Shown here piece after piece: positions 1-6,167 of a stretch of DNA of 6,735 nt. Origin of the DNA: CAZLBV01 sp964557845. Lineage in GTDB: Bacteria > Acidobacteriota > Aminicenantia > Aminicenantales > Aminicenantaceae. Position 1 is the stretch's first letter; each line of letters opens with the position of its first letter. A program made the translations under genes and the position numbers. Location: NCBI GenBank assembly GCA_964557845.1, contig CAZLBV010000354.1:1-6735 (forward strand). Reading direction: 5' to 3'. The notes under the pieces were generated by a model. That model did not search any database and had not been told where the DNA came from. It worked only from the letters and a program-made list of their open reading frames with translations.

Positions 1-106
1 GGTCGTTTCCATGGTAATACCAGCCAAAAAGCACCGGAACTGTCATAAACAGTCCGATAAAAAAAAGTATAAAACCGAGTACGCGACCGACAATCCCAAG
101 ATTCAT
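1..106 (-). CDS. trkH: TrkH potassium uptake protein, N-terminal fragment (runs off window)
   Basis: This is the first 35 codons of a membrane protein that continues beyond the left edge. The peptide starts MNLGIVGRVLGFILFF and has one hydrophobic segment at about residues 9-30, followed by WYYHGND. This matches the start of TrkH/KtrB-type K+ channel subunits, where the first helix is followed by a short YY-containing loop. TrkH forms the K+-conducting pore in the inner membrane and is gated by the cytoplasmic TrkA ring. The ATG lies 9 bp after the trkA stop codon, so the two genes are almost certainly co-transcribed. A purine-rich GAGATAAAG lies just upstream of the ATG, inside the end of trkA. 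The call rests on the N-terminus plus the neighbouring trkA; the pore loops and selectivity residues are outside the window. Confidence 0.85.
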   Translation of the reverse strand, partial: MNLGIVGRVLGFILFFIGLFMTVPVLFGWYYHGND

Positions 107-115
107 ATCTTTATC

Positions 116-1471
116 TCAGCCTGAAAATAGTTTTTCGACATTGGGCAGTGCCTGGGGAAGCGAGAAAACAACCACATGATCGTCTGGTTGTATGATCGTT
201 TCTCCCACGGGAATGATGACCTTATCTTTCCGCATCACAGCACCCAAGATAGACCCTTTAGGGAAATCAATCTTACTTAACGGCTTTTTAGTAATGCGAG
301 ATTCGGGGTGGACCAGGTACTCAACGGCCTGTGCATCCAGGCCGGAAAGAGAAGCCAAAGACACAACATCCCCCCGGCGAATGAGGCGTAGGATGGTATT
401 CGATGTGATGATATTCGTGTTAACGGCGGCATTGACACCGATCGGAGCCATTAGGGGAAGATATTCGCTGCGGTTGACCAGCACAATAGTTTTGGTCACG
501 CCCAGATGTTTAGCCAGAAGGCTGGTCAGGATATTGGTCTCCTCATCATCCGTAACACTTATAAGAGCATCTGTTTCCAGGATACCCTCAGTGGCCAGCA
601 GATCAAAATCTCTTCCGTCGCCGTGGATGACAAGGGCCCGGCGCATATTATCTGCCAGCATGGACGCCCGGTCCGCATCTGAGTCGATAAGTTTGATGGT
701 CAAATCTTTCTCCTGCTCCAGTAAGCGGGCTGTGGTCTGACCAATCCTTCCTCCTCCCAGAATCATGATCTGCTGCAGCTTTTCATTGGATTTACCCATT
801 AAAGAAATGACATCAGGCACATCGTCCACAGCGGCAACAATGAATAATTGGTCACGGCCAAGAAAGATATCATTCCCTCCGGGAATGATAGTCTCGACTC
901 CCCGCAGAATAGCCACCAAGCGAAAAACCTTATCGGGGTACTCCTTACTGACTTGCTCGAGGGTTTTATGTAAGTGAGGACAGGAGGCATCGATACGAAT
1001 GCCAATGAGCTGGATCTTGTTGTCGGCAAATTCAAGGACATCGGTGGCCGCACTGCGCTTGATTAGGAGTATGATCTCTTTGGCTGTCTCAAGCTCAGGG
1101 TGAATAGCTAAATCTACTCCCCAATCTCTAAGCGTGAAATGCGGCGGATTCTCAAAAAAAACAGGATTTCTGATCCGGGCGATCTTCTGCTTCACACCGT
1201 ATCGGGCAGCCATACTGCAAGCCAGGACATTCTGCTCGTCGCTGCCGCTGACGGCGATCATCATATCGGTATCTTTAATGCCTGCTTCCTCAAGAATGCG
1301 GTGGTCGCTTCCCTGCCCCTGAAGGACCTTTATGTCCATGCATTCATCGGCCTTACGGCATTGAACAGGGTTGATATCTATAGCTACGATGTTGTGGTTT
1401 TCTCTAGACAGAATCATGGCCAGATGTGAGCCAACTTGACCGAGTCCAAGCATAACTATGTTAAGATTCAT
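116..1471 (-). CDS. trkA: Trk system potassium uptake regulatory subunit TrkA
   Basis: TrkA is the cytoplasmic NAD(H)/nucleotide-binding ring that binds TrkH and controls K+ uptake. The 451-residue length is typical of the full, duplicated form. It has two tandem RCK units. The first has a Rossmann motif GLGQVG at residues 9-14, an acidic ribose-binding residue D32 in AIDIN, and the SDEQN signature near residues 77-81. The second has GGGRIG at 239-244, D263 in LIDSD, and TDDEETN at 307-313. Each Rossmann unit is followed by an RCK_C (TrkA-C) domain, at roughly 145-225 and 370-450. The ATG at the 5' end places the first glycine motif at the usual distance from the N-terminus; Met7 would cut into the first beta strand. 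The upstream Shine-Dalgarno sequence is weak (GGAA about 8 bases before the ATG). Partner gene trkH follows after 9 bp. No key motif is missing. Confidence 0.96.
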   Translation of the reverse strand: MNLNIVMLGLGQVGSHLAMILSRENHNIVAIDINPVQCRKADECMDIKVLQGQGSDHRILEEAGIKDTDMMIAVSGSDEQNVLACSMAARYGVKQKIARIRNPVFFENPPHFTLRDWGVDLAIHPELETAKEIILLIKRSAATDVLEFADNKIQLIGIRIDASCPHLHKTLEQVSKEYPDKVFRLVAILRGVETIIPGGNDIFLGRDQLFIVAAVDDVPDVISLMGKSNEKLQQIMILGGGRIGQTTARLLEQEKDLTIKLIDSDADRASMLADNMRRALVIHGDGRDFDLLATEGILETDALISVTDDEETNILTSLLAKHLGVTKTIVLVNRSEYLPLMAPIGVNAAVNTNIITSNTILRLIRRGDVVSLASLSGLDAQAVEYLVHPESRITKKPLSKIDFPKGSILGAVMRKDKVIIPVGETIIQPDDHVVVFSLPQALPNVEKLFSG

Positions 1472-1509
1472 GAATTAATTCCGACTTCCCGCATTCCTGG
1501 CGGCCCTTA

Positions 1510-1538
1510 TATATACCACAGGGCTAGACAGAAGTCAA
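1510..1538 (-). promoter_or_regulatory. Sigma70-like promoter for trkA-trkH
   Basis: On the minus strand TTGACT (1533-1538) is separated by exactly 17 bp from TATATA (1510-1515). Transcription would start near 1503, giving a leader of about 30 bases before the trkA ATG. The -35 box matches the consensus in 5 of 6 positions and the -10 box in 4 of 6. This would make trkA-trkH independent of the oxidoreductase gene upstream. No operator is recognisable. The call rests on pattern and position only. Confidence 0.55.
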
Positions 1539-1557
1539 AAACCTAAATGAGTCTAGG
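1537..1557 (-). terminator. Weak possible terminator after the oxidoreductase gene
   Basis: Reading the minus strand just past the oxidoreductase stop codon, CCTAG and TTAGG can pair across a short loop and are followed directly by TTTTT. The stem is only 4-5 bp with one G-T pair, so it is a poor hairpin. The T-run overlaps the start of the trkA -35 box, so the two signals are packed together. It could be chance. Confidence 0.25.
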
Positions 1558-1567
1558 ACATGACGGC

Positions 1568-2911
1568 TTATTTATAGGATGTGTTTACGCATCTTTTATA
1601 TTCCCGGGCATAAATTTCTTTGTCTCGGATCACGCATCCGGTCGGGCCGCCGTAGCGCATCAGTTCCGTACACCGGGAGCAGGCGATGCAGGTTTTGCTT
1701 GAAAATAATTTTCTTCTTTCCATCAAGTCTCGGGGAGCATCAGGATAGGCGGTAGAACTCCGGCCCAGACCGATGAAACGTGCTTGACCGTCCGCAATGA
1801 CTCCTGCCGCCAGAAATGGCCAGAACTGCCGCAGCCAGGAATAGCCGGTCCCTACAAATGGAAGCTGGGGGAATTCCTTCTGCAAGACAGCCGTATTCTT
1901 TATGATCCGGGAGATAGATTCAAGAGGGTGTTCATCCGGTTCTGACGATCCCGGAAGGGGGCGGTCAAAGGGCCGCCCGACTGACGGGTCCCGGTAAGGA
2001 TTTCCCATGGTTACATTGATTAAACGGCATCCGCACTCTTTCAGCATCTCGATCAAGCACGCAGGCTCAGCAAGATCAGGCCCTTTCGGGAACAATCTAT
2101 TTGCCCCAAACCCATAGGGATAAGGAACTGCATCCCACAGGCTAAGGCGAACCGCAACCTCAATGCCCGGCACTTGCGCTCTTATTCTTTCAACTGTTTC
2201 GATCAGGAAGCGGGACCGTTTTTCAAAACTCCCTCCGTAACGGCTTTTCTTTCTTTTAAAAGCCGCTAAAAGATCATTGATCAAATAGCCGTGACAGGCT
2301 TTGATATCGACAGCATCGAATCCCGCTTTTGCGGCAAGGCCGGCAGCGTTTACAAATTTATCTTGGATAGCGGCTAATTCATCGTCGGTTAGAATATGGA
2401 TCTCATCTTTATCTTTATCCAGATAAGGATTACAGGCCGCAGCCAGAGGCACCAGTTGACCATCGGGCCGACTGTAGCGGCCGGAATGAGTAAGCTGAAC
2501 GACGAGATAAGGCTCATGCCGGCTGCCGAAGGTATGCCTCGCCACTTGCCGAGTGTGCTCTACCAACCGGCTGAATGAATCAACATTTTTATCATGTAGC
2601 CACAGCTGCCTTGGATTGGACCGACCTTCGGGCGCAACACTGACGGCTTCAAACCAGATAAGACCGCTCCCCCCGGAGGCAAATCTCCCATAGCGCCTGA
2701 ACGCCAGGTCATCAGGACTGCCATCAGGCAGGGAATCAAATCCTTCCATGGGATGCACAGCCAGTCGGTTGGGTATGGTTCTGCCATCTAAATTATATTT
2801 CTGGAATAAAACAGGAATGTCATCACTTAGTGGCAGGGAAAGATCCAGTGTCTCGATCTTGGCCGCTAATTCATCTTTGGATTTGAAAGCAAAGGCTTCA
2901 TGTTTGGCCAT
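1568..2911 (-). CDS. NADH:flavin oxidoreductase, Old Yellow Enzyme family, with C-terminal Cys cluster
   Basis: This is a 447-residue FMN-dependent TIM-barrel enzyme of the OYE / 2,4-dienoyl-CoA reductase group, which reduces activated C=C bonds or related substrates using NAD(P)H. The barrel starts near residue 35. NRLAVHPMEG (48-57) is the first strand region and QLTHSGR (139-145) the flavin/substrate motif. CHGYLINDLL (206-215) and SRYGGSFEKRSRF (223-235) form the family signature. In the usual HxxH pair the first position is Lys204 and the second is His207. VGTGYSW (353-359) and FIGLGR (379-384) belong to the phosphate-binding end of the barrel. Four cysteines at 408, 411, 414 and 426 (CIACSRC then GC) form a C-x2-C-x2-C-x11-C pattern, like the [4Fe-4S] site of 2,4-dienoyl-CoA and 2-enoate reductases, but the protein ends there and lacks their C-terminal FAD/NAD domain. 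About 30 residues precede the normal barrel start. The substrate cannot be inferred. The start is the only ATG before an in-frame stop, and there is no clear Shine-Dalgarno sequence. Confidence 0.9.
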   Translation of the reverse strand: MAKHEAFAFKSKDELAAKIETLDLSLPLSDDIPVLFQKYNLDGRTIPNRLAVHPMEGFDSLPDGSPDDLAFRRYGRFASGGSGLIWFEAVSVAPEGRSNPRQLWLHDKNVDSFSRLVEHTRQVARHTFGSRHEPYLVVQLTHSGRYSRPDGQLVPLAAACNPYLDKDKDEIHILTDDELAAIQDKFVNAAGLAAKAGFDAVDIKACHGYLINDLLAAFKRKKSRYGGSFEKRSRFLIETVERIRAQVPGIEVAVRLSLWDAVPYPYGFGANRLFPKGPDLAEPACLIEMLKECGCRLINVTMGNPYRDPSVGRPFDRPLPGSSEPDEHPLESISRIIKNTAVLQKEFPQLPFVGTGYSWLRQFWPFLAAGVIADGQARFIGLGRSSTAYPDAPRDLMERRKLFSSKTCIACSRCTELMRYGGPTGCVIRDKEIYAREYKRCVNTSYK

Positions 2912-2917
2912 AAACCC

Positions 2918-2946
2918 ATTTTATTTTATCTTAAAGGATATGTTAA
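2918..2946 (-). promoter_or_regulatory. Sigma70-like promoter candidate for the oxidoreductase, possibly leaderless
   Basis: On the minus strand TTAACA (2941-2946) lies 17 bp before TAAAAT (2918-2923). Both boxes match the consensus in 5 of 6 positions. Only 6 bases separate the -10 box from the ATG, so the predicted transcript would begin at or next to the start codon. This fits the lack of a visible Shine-Dalgarno sequence. The region is AT-rich, so a chance match is possible. The -35 box overlaps the stop codon of the transporter remnant. Confidence 0.4.
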
Positions 2947-3056
2947 CCTGTATTTAAATAAATTGGGGCCGATCTCGATCCCAGGGTAATTGAACAGGGA
3001 TAAATCAAATAAATATCAGCCAGCAAACGTCCGATAATGAGAGCCAGAGAAGCGCC
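2943..3056 (-). pseudogene. 3' remnant of a second MATE/ANKH-like transporter gene
   Basis: The minus strand keeps an open frame for about 37 codons up to a TAA at 2943-2945. It contains ASLALIIGRLLADIYLIY followed by PCS, which aligns without gaps to residues 404-425 of the intact transporter at 4780-6072, with 18 of 22 residues identical. At DNA level 2994-3056 matches 4801-4863 at 49 of 63 positions. The protein is better conserved than the DNA, as expected for two paralogues that were both coding before one was lost. The tails after PCS differ (ITLGSRSAP against LVLKN). Similarity stops abruptly at 3056-3057, about 20 bp before repeat copy A. Nothing of the other roughly 400 codons is present, and there is no start codon or ribosome binding site. 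It is a broken gene fragment, not a functional small gene. Confidence 0.8.
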
Positions 3057-3074
3057 TGGAAGGGTCCCCCCTGA

Positions 3075-3344
3075 GAGGGTCAGACCCAGCTATATCACTA
3101 ATAATAAATAAATTTCATAAAATACAATGTCGATTTTTTAGCTTAAAAGGCCAATTTGCCCCCCAAAAAAATGGGTAAATGGGTAATGGGTAGATTTGAG
3201 AATTCTAATATAAATTGGGATTCTTTTTCGAGGTCATCTAAAATCCACAATTTTAACTCCAAAAATCTCATATAAGAGACGAATATCTGTGGAAATCTCA
3301 GGTTAATTTATTGAAAACAAAGCAATTATTTGGGCCCGACCCCG
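3075..3344. repeat. Repeat element copy A (about 268 bp, MITE-like)
   Basis: This AT-rich non-coding element is repeated in the same orientation at 4517-4768. The core reads GGGTCAGACCCAG at the left end and TGGGCCCGACCCCG at the right end. These ends are imperfect inverted repeats of each other: 10 of 14 positions match in this copy and 12 of 15 in copy B. The left-end GGGTC-A-GACCC is also a palindrome in itself. Blocks shared with copy B, in order, include CACTAATAATAAATAAA, CATAAAATACAATG, GAGAATTCTAATATAAA, TCATCTAAAATCCA and AATATCTGTGGAAATCTCA. By eye identity outside one indel is about 80 percent. Copy A carries about 18 extra bases, mostly three ATGGGTA units at 3171-3192. No open frame of useful length and no clear target-site duplication is visible. 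The right end lies 3 bp from the stop codon of the carboxypeptidase gene. The likely class is a non-autonomous mobile element moved by a transposase elsewhere. Confidence 0.85.
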
Positions 3345-3347
3345 GAA

Positions 3348-4400
3348 TCAAGAAACGACTGCAGGCTCAAGGAGCCGGATAGTGCCTCTGGCGGCATCGA
3401 CCTCTGCTTCGATGCCGATTGGGATGGTGAATTTCATCGATATATGGCCGATCATGGAACCAAACCAGCTTGGGATGCCCAGAGGCTTGATATGATCATC
3501 CAGGACCTGTTCCATGGTTAGAGACCCGTATCCCTCGTCGGGATCGCAATCGGTGCAGCTCGCGAAGATGAATCCTTTCGCCTGGGCCAAGACGCCGGCC
3601 AGTTTGAGGTGGGTGAGCATGCGGTCTACCCGGTAAATCTCCTCATTGATGTCCTCGACGAATAAGATTGCCTCTTTCCATGACGGCACATATTCCGTCC
3701 CGAGGAGTGACGAGACTATGGACAGGCATCCTCCCTTGAGTATTCCCGACGCCGTCCCGGGCACGATAGTCTGAACGCGGTTTTCGCGGGGAGTCAACCG
3801 GTCAGCAGGATCGACCGGGTTCTCCATCGTGACCGTCTCACCATCCATCACAATCCTGCGAAAATAGCTGGCAGTGAAAGAGTTCCAGGCATCGAGGCCG
3901 ATCGGGCCATGAAACGTCACTAGCCCTGTTTTCGCATATATGGAGAGTAGCAGCGCCGTAATATCGCTGTAACCGATCAAGACCTTGGGGTTTTTGTGGA
4001 TGATATCATAATTAAGAAAAGGCAGCATCCGGGCACAACCCCACCCGCCCTTCATAGCGACAACCCCCGCTACCCCGGGATCTGCAAATTGGTTCATCAA
4101 GTCGGCGGCGCGGTCTTCGTCTGTGCCGCCGAGGTAGCCGTAGCGGTCGAGAAGATGCTCGCCCAATTTCACCTTGAAGCCCAACGCTTCCATGTTCTCC
4201 TTGACGATGGTCACATCAAATCGTGTGGCGGTGGCGCCGGAGGGACTGACCAGTGCGACCGTGTCGCCGGGCTTCAATCTCGCCGGTTTCAAAGCGGCCG
4301 GATGAGCGGATGCCAACCGGGCTGAATTCAATTCGCCCGGATGAAGGCCCCAAGCCAATCCGGCCAGGACTGAACTCCCCAAGAAATCTCGTCTATTCAT
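3348..4400 (-). CDS. LD-carboxypeptidase, peptidase family S66, with Tat signal peptide
   Basis: S66 enzymes are Ser-Glu-His peptidases. Characterised LdcA proteins remove the terminal D-alanine from murein tetrapeptides during peptidoglycan recycling, and the related MccF proteins cleave microcin-type conjugates. The mature part starts with LKPGDTVALVSPSG (42-55). KGGWG (117-121) and GYSDIT (143-148) carry the oxyanion region and nucleophile Ser145. E249 lies in FVEDINEE and H319 in GHISMKF. The spacing of these three residues agrees with known LdcA enzymes. The N-terminus has a twin-arginine motif RRDFLG (3-8), a hydrophobic stretch to about residue 19, and an ASA site near 30-32, so export by Tat is likely; textbook LdcA is cytoplasmic. 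No lipobox cysteine is present. The ATG is preceded by a strong Shine-Dalgarno sequence. The gene lies between two repeat copies, and its stop codon is 3 bp from copy A. I see no convincing promoter in 4412-4515. The C-terminus ends where the family normally ends, so the gene is intact. Confidence 0.92.
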   Translation of the reverse strand: MNRRDFLGSSVLAGLAWGLHPGELNSARLASAHPAALKPARLKPGDTVALVSPSGATATRFDVTIVKENMEALGFKVKLGEHLLDRYGYLGGTDEDRAADLMNQFADPGVAGVVAMKGGWGCARMLPFLNYDIIHKNPKVLIGYSDITALLLSIYAKTGLVTFHGPIGLDAWNSFTASYFRRIVMDGETVTMENPVDPADRLTPRENRVQTIVPGTASGILKGGCLSIVSSLLGTEYVPSWKEAILFVEDINEEIYRVDRMLTHLKLAGVLAQAKGFIFASCTDCDPDEGYGSLTMEQVLDDHIKPLGIPSWFGSMIGHISMKFTIPIGIEAEVDAARGTIRLLEPAVVS

Positions 4401-4405
4401 CGCAT

Positions 4406-4413
4406 CCCTCCAA
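4406..4413 (-). promoter_or_regulatory. Ribosome binding site of the LD-carboxypeptidase gene
   Basis: The minus strand reads TTGGAGGG, then 5 bases, then the ATG. This is the best Shine-Dalgarno sequence among the minus-strand genes of the window. It fixes the start that includes the twin-arginine signal, rather than a later internal start. Confidence 0.8.
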
Positions 4414-4490
4414 GATCGTTTCAGGATTCAATTACATATCTGAATTCTACAACAAAAAATATAAAAAAGGGAAATAATTCGGGAAAGACA

Positions 4491-4523
4491 AAACTGGGGT
4501 CTAAGCTGGGTTAAACTGGGGTC
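4491..4523. repeat. Duplicated element-end motif next to repeat copy B
   Basis: The 11-mer AAACTGGGGTC occurs at 4491-4501 and again at 4513-4523, 22 bp apart. The second one is the left end of repeat copy B. Between them lies a partial version (GCTGGGTT). Copy A also has an extra GGGTC just outside its left end (3062-3066). This may be the remains of another element end, or a small tandem duplication made at insertion or excision. Confidence 0.5.
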
Positions 4524-4768
4524 AGACCCAGTTGTCTCACTAATAATAAATAAAATCCATAAAATACAATGATGATTTTCTAGCTTTATAGGCTAATTAT
4601 CCCCCTCAAAAATGGGCAAATTAGAGAATTCTAATATAAAATTGATTGTTTTTTGAGATCATCTAAAATCCATAATTTAAATCCCAAAATATCATATAAT
4701 GGGCTAATATCTGTGGAAATCTCATGTTATATTATTGAATATAAAGCAATTATCTGGGCCCGACCCCG
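4517..4768. repeat. Repeat element copy B (about 250 bp, MITE-like)
   Basis: This is the second copy of the element at 3075-3344, in the same orientation. The left end is TGGGGTCAGACCCAG (4517-4531) and the right end CTGGGCCCGACCCCG (4754-4768). One is the reverse complement of the other at 12 of 15 positions. The interior is AT-rich, with no open frame of useful length. It has only one unit (ATGGGCA) where copy A has three ATGGGTA units. The right end lies 11 bp from the stop codon of the transporter gene, as copy A lies just past the carboxypeptidase stop. About 115 bp separate its left end from the carboxypeptidase ATG. The divergence between the copies suggests that neither is a very recent insertion. 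Confidence 0.85.
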
Positions 4769-4779
4769 CGACCGCGTAA

Positions 4780-6072
4780 TTAATTTTTTAAGACCAATGA
4801 GCAGGGGTAAATAAGATAGGAATCAGCCAGGAAACGCCCGATGACCAAAGCCAGAGAAGCGGCCACCGCGCCCACCAGATCAAACACCTGAATGGTCAGA
4901 AACAACACCGTCAAAATTCCTATAACTTCCATAATAGTGGCGATGGTGACCGGTTTTGTTCGGTGATTATTCACCAAAACCGACCGCATGAAAGAAAGCA
5001 TTACGGTTAATCCAGGTATTAAGACCAGTATTCGGGTGGGAAGAAGAGCCAACCTGGTAAGCTCCAAAGAAAGCCCGGATACAGAATGAAACCAGACAAA
5101 TGCCAGCGGAGTGAAGGATACCAAGGCTAACCCCACAGAAGCCCCCACTCCCAGATAAACAGCAAAATTTCTTAAGGAAACATATTCTTTATTCTTCTCC
5201 CCCAGCAAAGCGATTCCCACTTCCTGAAAGGACAAACCCAGACTGCGGAAAATAAACACAAAGGAGATGATAACCGGCATGACCGCCAAAGACTCAAGGG
5301 CCAGTCTGCTCTTGGCCAGAAAAAAAGTGACCATGGGATGGACCCCGAGTCCCAGAATGGATGTCAATGCCAGAGGATAATAAAACTTAGTAATATATTC
5401 ATAAGTTAAAGGCTCTGTATAAACCGGATCTTCCATGTGCTGAATCTCGTAAATCGCATGCCGTGCCATCCATTTAGTGGCTGCAGCCTCTAAAACCACA
5501 GCCACAGACAACGCACAAGCTCCCACTACAGCACCCTCCAATTTAAAAAAGAAATACAATAAAAAGGACACGCACGAAACGCTGCCTACTCTCACAATGG
5601 TTCCATAGGCCACTCGCCGGGTGAGATTATTCCTGATCAGTATCCCCTGATAAAACCGCCGAAATCCAATCGCACCAGGCCAGGGAAGCAGGATAATGCA
5701 GGCTTTATGCGTTAAGCCGACCACTTCCTCAGGAAGACCGATCAAGGTTCTAGCCACAAAATCAAAAACCGGTGGAATAATCACGACCAGCATGATCAGT
5801 GTAACGATAGAATTTAAAAAATAGGTGAAATTTCTGAGTTTAAAAAACGAATCCTTATCCTTGACCAGTGCTGTGGAAGCGCTCATGATCATGATGATGG
5901 GAGATTCGACCAGAACAGCCAGAGAAAAAGCCACTCCAAAAGCAGCTAGATTGAGCTTGGGGACAGCCAGACGCGCGATAATGGCAGAGATCAACGGCCC
6001 TTCTACAGCCATCATCAGCCAGGTGGCAGCTAAGGGGACCCAGAACAAAAAAATTCGTTTTTTAGACAGCAT
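4780..6072 (-). CDS. Polytopic membrane transporter, MOP/MATE superfamily, ANKH-like
   Basis: This 430-residue, very hydrophobic protein has about 12 membrane segments, roughly at residues 8-33, 42-68, 85-108, 122-137, 156-176, 180-198, 230-252, 260-280, 302-325, 340-365, 376-396 and 398-420, arranged as two similar halves. The cytoplasmic loop at 199-228 is acidic. Length and layout fit the MOP superfamily (MATE exporters, Wzx and MurJ flippases). Several stretches recall animal ANKH, the pyrophosphate/citrate export protein: AAFGVAFSL near 43-51, FYYPLAL near 230-236, and LLPTRILVLIPG near 343-354. I made that comparison from memory and hold it as a subfamily suggestion only. A basic segment RRFYQG to TRRVAYG (138-157) could be a substrate or lipid contact. 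The substrate is unknown. The ATG is the only start after an in-frame stop, and its ribosome binding site is weak. The gene is divergent from the secreted protein gene at 6238, and a decayed paralogue end lies at 2943-3056. Confidence 0.8.
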   Translation of the reverse strand: MLSKKRIFLFWVPLAATWLMMAVEGPLISAIIARLAVPKLNLAAFGVAFSLAVLVESPIIMIMSASTALVKDKDSFFKLRNFTYFLNSIVTLIMLVVIIPPVFDFVARTLIGLPEEVVGLTHKACIILLPWPGAIGFRRFYQGILIRNNLTRRVAYGTIVRVGSVSCVSFLLYFFFKLEGAVVGACALSVAVVLEAAATKWMARHAIYEIQHMEDPVYTEPLTYEYITKFYYPLALTSILGLGVHPMVTFFLAKSRLALESLAVMPVIISFVFIFRSLGLSFQEVGIALLGEKNKEYVSLRNFAVYLGVGASVGLALVSFTPLAFVWFHSVSGLSLELTRLALLPTRILVLIPGLTVMLSFMRSVLVNNHRTKPVTIATIMEVIGILTVLFLTIQVFDLVGAVAASLALVIGRFLADSYLIYPCSLVLKN

Positions 6073-6108
6073 GGATCTATAACATTTTTATCTTCAATTG
6101 AATACGAC

Positions 6109-6137
6109 AGGGTAAACAAAGCGCGCTTCCAGGTCAA
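6109..6137 (-). promoter_or_regulatory. Weak promoter candidate for the transporter gene
   Basis: On the minus strand TTGACC (6132-6137) is followed after 17 bp by TACCCT (6109-6114). The -35 box is good but the -10 box is poor (3 of 6), so activation or a different promoter is possible. The -35 box is the mirror of the one used by the divergent gene. Confidence 0.3.
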
Positions 6138-6167
6138 GTATTATTAATGGAATCCTTGATGGATTTG

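Noticed and set aside
192..740. Plus-strand open frame of 182 codons
   Set aside because: It is antisense to trkA. Its Ser/Arg-rich composition is typical of a shadow frame, and trkA is certain.
2943..3056. Functional small membrane protein
   Set aside because: The frame has no start codon with a ribosome binding site and matches only the last helix of a 12-helix transporter, so it is a gene remnant.
3331..3360. Truncation of the carboxypeptidase by insertion of copy A at its 3' end
   Set aside because: The protein continues about 30 residues past the catalytic His319 to an LLEPAVVS end, which is the normal family length. The element lies just outside the stop codon.
3996..4325. Plus-strand open frame of 109 codons
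   Set aside because: It is opposite the LD-carboxypeptidase gene, which has all catalytic motifs. It shows no family resemblance and no ribosome binding site.
4412..4515. Promoter for the carboxypeptidase gene (TTGTCT or TTGTTG with AT-rich boxes)
   Set aside because: No pair of boxes with good match and 16-18 bp spacing was found. The AT-rich tract gives only weak chance matches.
3077..4768. Composite transposon or insertion sequence carrying the carboxypeptidase gene
   Set aside because: Neither repeat encodes a transposase, no target duplication is seen around the pair, and the copies have diverged. The repeats are better read as separate small elements.
3077..4768. CRISPR-like array
   Set aside because: There are only two long copies, about 1.4 kb apart with a gene between them. 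There are no short regularly spaced repeats.
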